The notes beneath the pieces are model-generated. The model did not search any database and was not told the DNA's origin. It saw only the letters and a program-made list of their open reading frames with translations. From NCBI GenBank assembly GCA_049305865.1, contig JBAQPP010000041.1:12670-76669 (forward strand): 64,000 bases of DNA, written 5' to 3'. Made by a program: the position numbers and the translations under genes. Positions 43,024 through 53,840 of this stretch are shown here, one piece after another (position 1 is the stretch's first letter; each line of letters starts with the position of its first letter). The stretch is from UBA6263 sp049305865. GTDB taxonomy: Bacteria > Patescibacteriota > Gracilibacteria > Absconditabacterales > Absconditicoccaceae.

Positions 43024-44175
43024 TTATAAATTCAATAGTACATATGCTCACAGTCCAAGCATAAGCAATCATACAATCAAATGTATCAGTTTTGTATTCT
43101 TCTTCTTTATTTTAGCCAACTCCTCTGCTGATTTAAATCCAAATCCAACAAGGACAGCAATAATAACCATGGGTAAAACAAAGATAATATTATATACTAA
43201 CAAATAAATATATCATCGTAAATTTAAATTTTTACTTTCAGAAGCTAGGTATCAAAGGATTGTAAAATATGGTCAAGATGTACATGGTAATAGGAATAAA
43301 CTAACTATCACTCAAACAACAAAAGCTCATCCAGGAGAAGCTATTTTCTCTATTAAACTAGCCATCTTAGGCCTCCATCCAAAAGGTACCTCCATTACAA
43401 ATCATTTTCCATACCAGAAAAAATCTTTTAAATTTGCAAGTCATACCAATATTCCAAGTATTCATACAATAAGTTTTATTAGATATGTATTTTGTGCTCA
43501 AGCAAGAGCAGTAAACAAACCAAGTCACATACCAAAATATGATAAGAAAACAGCCAATACAAATAGTCATCAAGAGAGCAACGCTTTTCTTCTGCTTTTA
43601 GTTTTGGTAAGTATACTAGATATCAATAGTAACATTACAGCAAATTCACAAGGATTGATACTATCAGATAACGCTGCTGGTAGCATAATTCCAAAGAATC
43701 TCCATCTATCAGCACTTGTAGAGAAAGATCATTGATTTCATGTATTAGCCAGAGTGGTTGATTCACATTTTAATCACTGACATGTTTGTTCATTACAAGA
43801 TTTATTATCACATCCTGAACTAGAACAAGATTGTACCAATTTTTTATCAAAAAATTCAATAATAGGTCAATCTCAGTTTATATAAGTACATTCATCCTTA
43901 TGATTGATTACAAGAAAAGGGACTCAAATCTGACTTGAATCAAGGTTAAGCTTTTCAAGATATCATTGTAATTCTTTAAGATTATTTTTATTAAAATAAA
44001 TCTCTTTAGACTCTACTCAAAATTTCTGAGAAATTTTATTGTCTTCAAAGAATTTTTCAACTTTTGCACAATGTGGACAACCATTACCATAAAATAAAAT
44101 ATAATCCTGAGCCCAAACATTAAATCATATCCCCAATAACATAACTAACATAAATCATAATATAATTTTTTTCAT
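43024..44175 (-). CDS. Thioredoxin-like + DsbD/CcdA fusion
   Basis: A 383-residue protein. Signal or TM (IILGFMLVMLLGIGFNVWA, 4-22), then a thioredoxin/glutaredoxin-like domain (about 24-125) with the redox pair CPHC in YGNGCPHCAKVEKFF (about 32-35). A linker with six cysteines (SCSSSGCDNKSCNEQTCQGLKC) connects to a CcdA/DsbD-type membrane domain (about 165-383) with DSINPCEFAVMLLL and LLPCTSGPYF, each carrying one of the two membrane cysteines. Likely shuttles reducing equivalents across the membrane to extracytoplasmic thiols. Fusing the thioredoxin part N-terminal to CcdA in one chain is uncommon. Confidence 0.85.
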
Positions 44176-44200
44176 AACAAAATTCATAATATAAAATCAT

Positions 44201-44875
44201 TTATTTACTATTTTTCATAGCTTCTTTCATCTGCTTATAATTTGATGCATTGATAGTTAAAGTTCAATCTTGATCTACAGATATGCTTATAAGATATTCT
44301 ACATTTATGTCGGTTAAATCATTATTAGTATAAATAATTCATTTCATACTATTTTTTATATCATCTCACATTTGATTCATAATATCGGGAGATTCTTTTT
44401 CTATTTCTTTAGCTTGCTGAAATTCTTTACTTACAGGTATACTAGCGAGTTGAGCAATTCTAGCTGCTTCTTCGACAGATTTTAAGTAATCTCATTTATA
44501 AACCAATATTACAGAATCAAATCATTCAGTATCATTATCTATGGATGTAATTTTGGAAATATCCTGATCCAAACTCATTCATAATGGTTCGACTAGTCAT
44601 AGATTCTTTGCTCGATCTGGTAATCATGCAATTTTAATAGCTTCTACAAATTTCTTAGTATTTGAAATATCTTCAATAGAATAATTTCAAATATTTTGAG
44701 TCATTTCCTGTGCTTGTTCTTGAGTAATTTCTCAATTTATAAGCTTTTGCTGTATAACCATTATTTTTTCATTTGTATTGATGTCTTTATCATCAACACT
44801 TGTTGTTACATTACGGACACAACCAAATAGAATCAAAAACAACCCAAAAAACACTATATAAATCAATTTTCTCAT
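44201..44875 (-). CDS. Lipoprotein, unknown
   Basis: A 224-residue lipoprotein with lipobox ILFGC (Cys about 19) after a hydrophobic segment. The rest is helical and polar: QQKLINGEITQEQAQEM, FVEAIKIAGLPDRA, LVYKGDYLKSVEEAARIAQL. No family recognised. It lies 25 bp upstream of the thioredoxin-DsbD gene on the same strand, so the two are probably one operon and it may be an extracytoplasmic thiol partner, though only one Cys is seen in the mature protein. Confidence 0.65.
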
Positions 44876-44950
44876 AAATAAACAAAAAATATAAAATACT
44901 GATTATACTTAAGATTTTTGACTCATTTTTCAACCCCAAAACAGGCTTTA

Positions 44951-45014
44951 AAATTTGTATTTCGAACGCCAAAATCATGTAAGGGATTTTGGATGAGAGA
45001 ATTATAAATTTTGC
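44951..45014 (+). repeat. 64-bp direct repeat, copy 1
   Basis: Identical over 64 bp to 45033-45096. Each copy contains the inverted repeat CCAAAATC...GATTTTGG and ends in AATTTTGC. Confidence 0.9.
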
Positions 45015-45032
45015 ATACACGTATTACTTAGG

Positions 45033-45096
45033 AAATTTGTATTTCGAACGCCAAAATCATGTAAGGGATTTTGGATGAGAGAATTATAAATTTTGC
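45033..45096 (+). repeat. 64-bp direct repeat, copy 2
   Basis: Second identical copy, 18 bp after the first. Its last bases form the left arm of the palindrome at 45088. Confidence 0.9.
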
Positions 45097-45121
45097 TTGT
45101 AAAAATTTACAAGCAAAATTT
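45088..45121. repeat. Perfect 34-bp palindrome
   Basis: AAATTTTGCTTGTAAA, AA, TTTACAAGCAAAATTT: 16-bp arms with a 2-bp spacer. It could act as a weak bidirectional terminator or as the end of a mobile element. Confidence 0.8.
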
Positions 45122-45194
45122 GCAAAATAAAAATTTCCAGATATAATTATACAGAAGATTATTACCCCTTAATTTTTAATTTTAAGTTTAATAT

Positions 45195-46202
45195 ATGGCT
45201 TGAATAATAGTGAGTGTATGACCCACAACCACAGAAAAAGATAAATTGCTCAAATTATATGAAAACTGAGTAAGAATTTTGAGATTTAATTTTTCTCATC
45301 GAAAACATGAAGATGTAGAAAAAATTTTAATAAACATCAAAGAAGTTGAGAATCAATTAGCTTGAGATTTTTGCTTACTAGCAGATCTCAAATGACCAGG
45401 AATTAGAACTTGAGACTTACAAGAACCAGTTACTTATAAATATGAAGAGACATTTAAAATAGTTACAAAAAAAAATCTAGTAGATAATCCCAAAACCATG
45501 TTTTGTGATTACAAAGATTTAATCAGAGATATAGAAATCAATAAAAAAATAATAGTAGATTCTTGAATACTAGAATTGAAAGTCATAGAAAAAAATACAG
45601 ATCACATCATAGTAAAATCACTTAACACAGCCACTATAACATCCAAAAGGCATATTAATCTACCATGAACATCAGTAAAATTACCAAGCCTAACAGACAA
45701 AGATAAAGAAGATCTTTTATTCGCGACTAAAAATCATTTTGACTACGTAGCGCTTAGTTTTGTAAGATGTAAAGAAGACATAGAAAATTTAAGAAAATAT
45801 TTAAATGAAAATAAAATATTTAACATAAAAATCATAGCAAAAATAGAAAATCAGGATTGAATAAATAATATTTCAGACATAATAAATGTTTCAGACGCAA
45901 TAATGGTCGCAAGATGAGATCTAGGCGCAGAAATACCAATAGAAACCATACCAGATCACCAGATGAGATTAATAAAGAAAACTAAAACTAAATGAAAAAA
46001 AGTAATAGTAGCAACACAGATGCTTGAAAGTATGATTATAAACCCAATTCCTACAAGAGCTGAAATAAGTGATATATTTTACGCAGTCATACAATGAGCA
46101 GATTATCTTATGCTTTCATGAGAAACATCAATATGAAAACATCCTATAAAGTGTGTAAAAATAATGAATAAAGTAATTGCTGAAGCACAGAAATATATTT
46201 AA
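45195..46202 (+). CDS. pyk: Pyruvate kinase, short form
   Basis: Converts phosphoenolpyruvate and ADP to pyruvate and ATP. Catalytic barrel motifs are present: IVSVGPTT, GVRILRFNFSH, LLADLKGPGIRTG, KIENQDG, VARGDLGAE with the metal-binding acid, ATQMLESMI and PTRAEISDI. Residues for K+ and Mg2+ lie in NFSH and GDLGAE. At 335 residues it ends right after the barrel; the usual C-terminal allosteric domain (to about 470) is missing, with a genuine TAA. It precedes the unknown gene and RuBisCO cluster with 16-78 bp gaps, which suits a shared glycolytic function. Confidence 0.93.
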
Positions 46203-46218
46203 AATACATAAACAAAAA

Positions 46219-47064
46219 ATGAGACAAAATTCTAACAACTTAGATCAAGATCAAAACTTAAAACAAACATGAGATAATTTATCATGAGAACTTTTTGAAA
46301 ATCTAGATTATCAAGATAAAATGAAAGAAAAACAAAAGAAATCAGATATATATACAATACAAGAAGTTTTCACATATTTATTTTGAACTGCCAATCTATG
46401 AAATTATTGTTGTTATACAAAAAATCCGCAACAATGCACCGATTGATCAGATTTATACAGTATAATAAAATATAAATGAGAAGATTTGATAATAAAAGTA
46501 TGATGTTGAGAATTCAATGAAGATGTATTTAAAACTTGATGAATATCAGAATTAAAGTGATTGCATCATACTCCAATACCATTATTTGTAGTGAATCAAT
46601 CAGATAGCTATCTAGCAGATGAAGATACAAAAATGCTAAGAACAAAAAATCCAAAACAATACTTAGATAAATTCACCATAATAGTTGTATATAAAAAATG
46701 AAAAGCTGAGTTTCGTGGGTTTAAAAGCAGAAGAGATCAAATAAATTTCGGTGATATAAACATCAAAAGTTATGAAAATACTCTTAATGAATGAAGATTA
46801 TCAATCCTACATAAAGAATTTCCGAATTGACAATTTCAAGAATGCCTAAAAGTTATAGAAAAATTTCAAGAAATGGATTTTGAAAAATTTTATAATACAA
46901 CCTACAAAAATCCACAATATTTAAATGAAAATATGCACAAGGCTTTAGGCTGTTTTTGGAATATGTGAGTTTATAGAGTTTGAAGCTGAGTATGAGACAC
47001 CAAAGCATATAAATCACTATATGATCTTATAAAATCATTTGATTTGCAACAAGAAAGATTTTAA
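46219..47064 (+). CDS. Unknown protein in the RuBisCO cluster
   Basis: A 281-residue protein without a family I recognise. Features: an early Cys pair in NYCCYTKNPQQC (about 73-84), VGCGEF, then HHTPIPLFVVNQSD (about 128-141), FRGFKSRR, and a final WNMGVYRVGSGVGDTKAYKS (Gly-rich, TGA-coded). No signal or membrane span. It sits 16 bp after pyk and 16 bp before the ribose-1,5-bisphosphate isomerase gene, so it is likely co-transcribed with nucleotide-salvage genes. A regulatory or accessory role is only a guess. Confidence 0.65.
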
Positions 47065-47080
47065 TAGTTTTAATATAATT

Positions 47081-48022
47081 ATGAGTTCTATATCTAAAAT
47101 AATCAAAACGGCAAACGACATAAAAGCAATAAATATTCAATGAGCAACTAATATTGCAAAAGCAGCAATAGAAATTTTATGAAATGAAATTAAAAAAAAC
47201 AAATTCTGATCTATCCAAGAATTTAATAAGTTTTTTAGTCAAGCAACTACCTTGTTGAAAGAAGCTAGAGAGACAGAACCCATGCTTTTTAACTGACTAA
47301 AATATTGTCAATCAGAGTACAAAAAACTTTTAAAACAGAAATTAAGTTTAAATAAAATACAGAATAGACTGAACAAAGCATGTAATTATTATTTAAATGA
47401 AATTATTGAAGAAGAAAAAATAAGACCTTTAATCTGATCAAAACTTATAAAAAAATGATGTAATATAATGACACATTGTCATAGTTGATCAGTAGTTAAT
47501 ATACTTACTACAGCCCATAAACAATGAAAACAAATTCACGTTTACAATACAGAAACTAGGCCATTGTATCAATGAAGAAAAACATCGAACGATCTAATAA
47601 AAGCTTGAGTCCCAGATACAATGATAACAGATGATGCTGCTCCATTTTTTGTCGATAATTTATATGAATCTCACATAGATATAGATATGGTAATAATAGG
47701 TTCTGACGCAATCAAATTAAATGGTAATGTTTATAATAAAATTTGAAGTTTCTCAATATCCATGGCAGCTCGACATTCATGAATCCCAATTTATATTGTA
47801 TGATCATTATTAAAAGTAGATACAGCAGATAAAGTAAAAATAGAAATAAGAGACGGTAAAGAACTACGATCAGATGCACCTAAATGATTAGAAATAATCA
47901 ACTACGCTTTTGATATGGTGCCAGAAAAATTTATTACATGAATAATTACAGAATTTGGTATAATTAAACCAAAAGATTTAAAAAAAGCAGTAAAAAAACA
48001 TTATCCACGGATGCTAAAATAG
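47081..48022 (+). CDS. Ribose-1,5-bisphosphate isomerase (eIF2B-like)
   Basis: A 313-residue member of the eIF2B-alpha/beta/delta-like isomerase family that turns ribose 1,5-bisphosphate into ribulose 1,5-bisphosphate. Key residues: the catalytic Cys in MTHCHSGS (about 132), the catalytic Asp in IIGSDAIKLNGNVYNKIGS (about 208), YNTETRPLYQGR and ITDDAAPFFV. MtnA, the methylthioribose-phosphate isomerase, shares the fold, but position between pyk, RuBisCO and AMP phosphorylase settles the role. Ends 72 bp before the RuBisCO gene. Confidence 0.9.
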
Positions 48023-48094
48023 TCATATATTTGACAAAAAAAAGAAAACTAACTAAACTTAAATATCTTTTAAATTTATTAATTACATAACACA

Positions 48095-49555
48095 ATGACA
48101 ATTCAAGAACTTATAGAAAGTCTTAATCCTCACCAGAAAGCATATATAAATATGGATCTTAAAGATCCTAAAAATTGAGATTATATGTTAGCTTGTTTTC
48201 ATCTTATTCCTTGATGAAAATTAAATATTTTACAAGCAGCATGTGAAGTATCTGCAGAGTCTAGTACTGGTACAAATTTTCTCGTACAGACTGAAACTTC
48301 TTATTCCAAAATGCTTAATGCCCTAGTTTATAAACTTGATCTAGAAAAAAATTTAGTATGGATAGCTTATCCATGGAGATTATTTGATAGATGATGAAAT
48401 GTCCAGAATATTTTGACATATATTGCATGAAATGTCTTTTGAATGAAAGAAATACAAGCACTAAAAATCCTAGATGTATGGTTTCCACCGGCTATGATAG
48501 AACAATACGATTGACCCAGTTATACACTTGATGATATGAGAGCATATTTAAATATTTATAATAGACCAATACTAGGAACCATAATAAAACCCAAGATGTG
48601 ACTAACATCTGCTGAATATGCAGAAGTTGCATATGATTTTCGAGTATGAGGTTGAGATTTTGTAAAAAATGATGAACCACAAGCAAATCAAGATTTCTGT
48701 CCTTATGATAAAATGGTAACCCATATCAATGAAGCTATGGCAAAAGCAGTCAAACAAACATGACAAAAAAAAGTACATTCATTCAACGTTTCTGCATCAG
48801 ATTATGAAACAATGATTGCAAGATGTGAAATGATAGTAAATTCATGAATGGAAAAATGATCATATGCGTTTTTGATAGATTGAACAACAGCAGGTTGGAT
48901 GGCAGTACAGACACTTAGGAGAAAATATCCTGATGTATTTATACATTTTCATAGAGCATGACACGGTGCATTTACAAGACCAGAAAATCCAATATGATAT
49001 ACGGTTTTGGTTCTTTCCAAATTTGCAAGACTAGCTTGAGCATCCTGAATTCATACAGGAACAGCATGAGTAGGTAAAATGGCTTGAACGCCAGAAGAAG
49101 ATGTTACTGCTGCTCACAATATATTTTGATTACAAGAAATGTGACATATATTTGAGCAGTCACGATGAACTATTCCAGAAAATGATGAAGATCGGGTAAA
49201 AGAAATTCAAGAAGATCATCACCAACATGTAACATTAGATGATGATTCTCGAAGATGAATCAAAAAATGCTGTCCAATTATCTCATGATGACTCAATCCC
49301 ACATTACTCAAACCATTTATCGATGTAATGTGAAATGTAGATTTTATAACCACAATGTGAGCTGGTTGTCATGCGCATCCATGATGAACAAAAAAATGAG
49401 CAACGGCTCTAGTACAATCGTGTGAAGCTTATAATCAATGAATAGATATTCACGAATACGCAAAAGACCATAAAGAATTGGAAGAAGCAATTTGATTTTT
49501 TGAAAAAAAAGAGAATAAAGAATTAAGACACGCAGCTAGAAGAGAATCAAACTAG
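48095..49555 (+). CDS. rbcL: RuBisCO large subunit, form II/III-like
   Basis: A 486-residue enzyme that carboxylates ribulose 1,5-bisphosphate to two 3-phosphoglycerate. Active-site signatures: GTIIKPKMGL (about 160-170), GGDFVKNDEPQ with the carbamylated lysine (about 190), FHRAGHGAFTR (about 287-297), HTGTAGVGKM, ISGGLNPTLLKPF and AGCHAHPGGTKKGATAL. The insertions around DVTAAHN and the HAHPGG end suit the form II/III branch known from CPR and some archaea; a tree is required to fix the form. No small subunit is present. Between isomerase and AMP phosphorylase, so it acts in AMP salvage. Confidence 0.95.
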
Positions 49556-49578
49556 CATTAAAACAATTCAAAAGTTAT

Positions 49579-49592
49579 CCTGCAATGGCAGG
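49579..49592 (+). repeat. Short hairpin between rbcL and AMP phosphorylase gene
   Basis: CCTGC-AATG-GCAGG, followed by GTTTT. May attenuate transcription or be a copy of the small element at 11043. Confidence 0.4.
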
Positions 49593-49615
49593 GTTTTAAC
49601 ATTTAAACAATATTT

Positions 49616-51121
49616 ATGTCAGAAGTATTCCATGCAAAAACAAAATTAATCGACATTCAAGATGGTGAAGAATTGATTGTAGTTTTAAATCAACAAGAAG
49701 CTCGAGAATATGGTATCAACGCAATGGATAAAGTTTCTATTTTTTACAAATGAGAAGAAATAGTGCTTAACGTTGATCTTACCAATAATTTAGTAAAACC
49801 AGGTCAAGTATGATTTTTCAAAGATGTCTACAAAAAATATAAAATCTGAGATAATCATATAGTTTGAATCTCATTCACAAAAAACAGCTCTTTGTCATTA
49901 GATTCCCTCAAAAAAGCTTTGCAATGAATCAAATTAAACTACAAAGAAATATTGGCTATCATGAAAGATATATCCACAAATCGTTTTACAGAAACACTTA
50001 CAACATATTTTTCATCAATATGATTTTTTTACAAATCCACTGATGAAGAAATGTATATGATGGCAAAAGCTATGGCAGAAACCTGAGAAATGTTAAAATT
50101 CAAATGAATAGTAGCAGACAAACATTGCATGTGATGAATACCAGGTAATGAAACTACGATGATTATGATCCCATTACTAGCATCACTATGAATCAAAATG
50201 CCAAAAACATTTTCAAAGTCTATCACAACACCAGCAGCAACATGAGAATGTGTAAATGTACTTATGAATATATCATTTAGTAAAAAAGAGATAGAGAATC
50301 TTGTAAAGAAAGAGAATTGTTGTTTAGTCCGAGGTTGATGATTAGATCTTGCTCCAGCAGATGAACAACTTATCAAAGTAGCTTATCCTCTTAGTATGCA
50401 ATCATATTCAAGGACAGTAATAAGTATTATGGCAAAAAAATATGCTATGTGAATCAATCATTCACTTGTAGATATTCCTATTTGACCAACTGCTAAAGTG
50501 CCAGACATGAAAACAGCAAATTGGTTAAAGAAAAAATATGAATATGTAGGTAGAAGACTCTGAATGAAAGTACATGTAGAAATCACAAAAGCAAATCAAC
50601 CTATCTGAGCATGAGTATGACCAGCACTTCAAGTAAGAGAAGTTCTAAGAGTCCTTCAACAACACGAACTTAGACCTATAGATCTACAAAACAAAGCAGT
50701 ATATTTATGTGCAAAAGTCATAGAACTTATCTGAATGGCAAAATGAAAAAAAGCATACGAGCTAGCTTATCAACAACTAAAGTCTGGTAAAGCATGGAAA
50801 AAGATGCAACAAATCATCAAAGCACAATGATGAAAAAATCCAAACATAAAATCTGAGGAACTTAAACTATGAAAATACAAAAAAGAAGTAAAAGCAGAAA
50901 AAGACTGAAAAATAACAGCTATAAATTTGCATCTTATAAACTCGACTACTAGAACTTTATGATCTCCTATAGACGAACAAGCATGACTTTATCTTCACAA
51001 AAAAATATGAGATAAAGTAAAAAAAACTGATATTATTTATGTAATGTACGCAAACGAAGAAGATAAAATCAAAATGGCATTAGATAATTTAAAATGAAAA
51101 AAAATGTACGAAATTAAATAA
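49616..51121 (+). CDS. deoA: AMP phosphorylase
   Basis: A 501-residue enzyme that splits nucleoside 5'-monophosphates with phosphate to base plus ribose 1,5-bisphosphate. It has the N-terminal barrel of the archaeal AMPpase/DeoA type (AREYGINAMDKVSIFY), then the phosphorylase fold: YMMAKAMAETG, VADKHCMGGIPGNETTMIMIPL (about 166-187), KTFSKSITTPAATG, GGGLDLAPADE, PTAKVPD, and GAGVGPALQVRE, and a C-terminal alpha/beta domain with DEQAGLYLHKKIGDKVKK. Thymidine phosphorylase is shorter and lacks the N-terminal domain, so AMP phosphorylase is preferred. Last gene of the cluster, with a terminator 10 bp on. Confidence 0.92.
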
Positions 51122-51130
51122 TATTCAATA

Positions 51131-51162
51131 AAAAAACCAGCAATTAAATGCTGGTTTTTTTT
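51131..51162. terminator. Bidirectional terminator overlapping a stop codon
   Basis: AAAAAACCAGCA-TTAAA loop-TGCTGGTTTTTTTT. It ends the RuBisCO cluster on the plus strand. The loop contains the TAA of the convergent HD-domain gene (51144-51146). Confidence 0.9.
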
Positions 51163-51905
51163 ATTATCCAATCTATTTGTTTTTTAAATTCACTGAAACT
51201 TATATCATTGTGTCTTACTCTATAAGCATAATCAATTACTTCTTTGGGTCGATTCAAAATGGTAGTTAAACTTTTTCTTGCTGGAATATAAACTTTTTGA
51301 GATGAAGAAGATAAAAAAACATTTGGATCTATAGATTCTAGATACTTTACAAATTTTTCTTGCTCTTCAGAAATAAATTTATATGGGTCTCACCCAAATT
51401 CATCAGCTAATCACATAGAACTATAGAGCCAATAATATGGTCATTGCCCTATATTTCATAAATCAGCATCTTGTAATATTTTTGCCAACTCTCGTGCCCA
51501 TTTACCACGCTGAGAAAAGGCAGTTGATAAAGTAAGATCTCTATTAGTTATCCTTGAAAATCATAATTTTGTAAAGGCTTCATCAGGAAAAAATCTGTTT
51601 ATAAGTTCAACTGATTTCATTTCATCATCTATCAAAGCTTTACCAGTATGTCATCAATCATGAGTTAATCAACCAAATCATAGAGCATTTATTTCAGAAC
51701 TAGATAATCACTGAACAGTTCAAAGTTTGATAGCTACTTCTGAGACTCCAAGTTGATGACCAAAATTATGATAATCATTTGTATTTGATAATGCATTGGC
51801 TTGCAACACAATCTGTAAATCAATACCAGAATTTTGGATAATAAATTTTATTTTTTTATCATTTTCTCTCTTTCTAAATAATTTCCAATTAAGGTGTTCC
51901 TTCAT
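51144..51905 (-). CDS. HD-domain phosphohydrolase-like protein
   Basis: A 253-residue protein with HD-superfamily metal ligands: YHNFGHQLGV (H near residue 48), THDGGHTGK (about 83-91) and a later Asp in LQDADLGNI (about 160). Such enzymes cut phosphoester bonds in nucleotides or cyclic dinucleotides. The C-terminal half is helical. I chose Met at 51905 (KEHLNWKLF) over an upstream ATG at 51935 that adds a hydrophobic stretch without homology. Its last codons form the stem of the shared terminator. Confidence 0.72.
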
Positions 51906-51979
51906 ATTAAATATTATTATATAAATATATTGCATAATGTAAATATTTAATTGTATTTTTCAATAGATATTAAAATAAA

Positions 51980-52017
51980 AAAAATCCCGCCAAAACTTCA
52001 CATACGGGATTTTTTTG
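51980..52017 (-). terminator. Terminator of the ABC-2 permease operon
   Basis: AAAATCCCG, long loop, CGGGATTTTTTT. On the minus strand it begins right after the permease stop (52019). Confidence 0.85.
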
Positions 52018-52018
52018 A

Positions 52019-52804
52019 TTATCCTCCATTAATTTCCAACCTTCTCACTGCTCTATTATACATAAAGAATATTACTCCAAACATAGCGGCTAACCAACAA
52101 ACTTGGATAGGAAAATAATTCCAAAAAAAACTTATATCTCATGTCGAGAAAAATTTTGCTGGTGCATATAGATAATACTTGAAAGGAAAAAATTCTGCAA
52201 TCACTCTTAACCAATGGGGATATATATCCAATGGAAAAAATAATCATCCAAATATGAAGTATAATTTATTTATAAGTAATCTAACAAAAGTACTATCCTC
52301 AAGGATAAAAGCAAACATAGCTATCATGAGTGACATCAACGATAAAAGACCTATTCCAACAAGAAAAGATATCATAAATAAAACAAAGTTAGTTATTCCA
52401 AACCATGGAAAAGATCATAGAAATAAGAACAAAACAATTCAACAAAATATTCATATAATCAAAACATTAATCAGGTTTTTGAAAAAAGTTTGTGAAAAAT
52501 ATAGTCATATAAAATGAATAGGCTTGTTTAAATACATTATGATTGCTCAACTTTTTACATCATCTATAAGAGTCTGATCCTTCCGGTTTGTCATTACTAT
52601 TTCTGTAATAAAAACATACCAAGCATAAAATCAGATTGATATACCAGCTATATTATCTACTCACTTTGCATTCGCTCCAAATACGGCAAGACTAGTAAGT
52701 ACAAATATCAAAAATAATAGATGAATATTACCAAGTACCAGCATATAAGAATAATAAAATATCTCCTTCACAAAATAAAATCAGATTTTTATATATTTCA
52801 ACAT
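52019..52804 (-). CDS. ABC-2 type permease, second subunit
   Basis: A 261-residue membrane protein with six predicted spans and charged loops (TNRKDQTLIDDVKSGAIIMYL). It resembles the DUF990/ABC-2 permease family, whose pairs form exporters with one ATPase; NKPIHFIG and FGGLFFPLDIYPHWLRV are in the usual places. It follows the other permease gene with a 62-bp gap and lies downstream of the ATPase gene, all on the minus strand. Substrate unknown. Confidence 0.82.
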
Positions 52805-52866
52805 TGTAATTCTTTAAATTATAAACATGTAATTCTGAATTTTTCATTCTACATTCTGAATTCTAA

Positions 52867-53655
52867 TTACATTTGAACAACCAAATTTCCGCTACTATAT
52901 CTTCTAAGTCCTCTTTTAAATATCCATATTCATATAAGAAACATCAAGGCTCCAGACACAAAAAGAATAATTCGATCTAGCATACTAGCATTCCCTATTA
53001 TCATTTGATATGGCAAATACACTCCAGGATAAAGTCATATCATAGAGATAAGTACAAACACAAGTTTATCTGACTTAAATATTGTAGGTGGATAACTACC
53101 AAATACTAAGAAGAAACTCTGAAAAAGATCTCTCACTTTTGATCATTTCTGAAGTCGAAAAGATACAGATCATATCATAATAAATAATCCAGCAGCAAAA
53201 AATAATGCAACAATAACTATAACAAATCGCTTAGAAACAAATATATACCAAGCTCATTCATAAAAATATATCGCATAGATAATCATAGACGCTAAAGCAA
53301 ACAACACATCTCATAGATTATGAACTTTTATCTTTGATAATACAATAAACTTCAATGTATTTACTGGGAATGATAAATAATAATCCAACTTCCCCTCTTC
53401 TATAATACTTGGCAAATCTCATATATTTGAAAATACTCAGTTAACTATAGCATATTGAAACGCTATGATTGAATGTATCAAAAGAAAATTTCAAAAACTC
53501 AGTCCAGTACCAGTAAAATATCCTAGGAATATAATAAATATAGCTAAGAAGATAAAATCGTTTATTACCATAGTGATGATACCTAGAAAAAAATTCAACC
53601 TATACTCTAGTTGTTCTTTAAAAGCAAATTTTAAAATATTGAAGCTCTTTTTCAT
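52867..53655 (-). CDS. ABC-2 type permease, first subunit
   Basis: A 262-residue membrane protein with six spans. It begins MKKSFNILKFAFKEQLEYRLNFFLG, the usual cytoplasmic amphipathic start, and has IIEEGKLDYYLSFPVNT in the first loop, a feature of DUF990-type permeases. Forms a presumed heterodimer with the next gene product. A small gene on the opposite strand (53841-54020) separates it from the ATPase gene. Confidence 0.82.
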
Positions 53656-53688
53656 TATTAAATTAGTTATTTAAAACTTTTTATACTA

Positions 53689-53716
53689 TCATTCTGAGGA
53701 ACAAAGTGACGAAAAA
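53689..53716. repeat. REP-like element (TCATTCTGAGGAAC type)
   Basis: TATCATTCTGAGGAACAAAG then TGACGAAAAAT. Same style as the element at 10991 and as the common TCATTCTGAGGAACGAAGTGACGAAG repeat, by memory. Confidence 0.5.
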
Positions 53717-53840
53717 TATAATTATATTACTTATAGATTCCCAAAACAGTCACATGTAAGCTCTTTTTCATTATAATTGATTTTTTATGTAAAATAACTA
53801 TCATGCCAAACCTTAAATAAAAATAAAAACAAATAAATTT

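Larger units (their letters stand above)
44876..45194. other. 319-bp repeat-bearing intergenic region
   Basis: Divergent gap between the lipoprotein gene and pyk. It has no open frame I can support. It is largely occupied by a perfect 64-bp direct repeat and a large palindrome, listed separately. Promoters for both flanking genes must lie at its edges. Confidence 0.6.
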
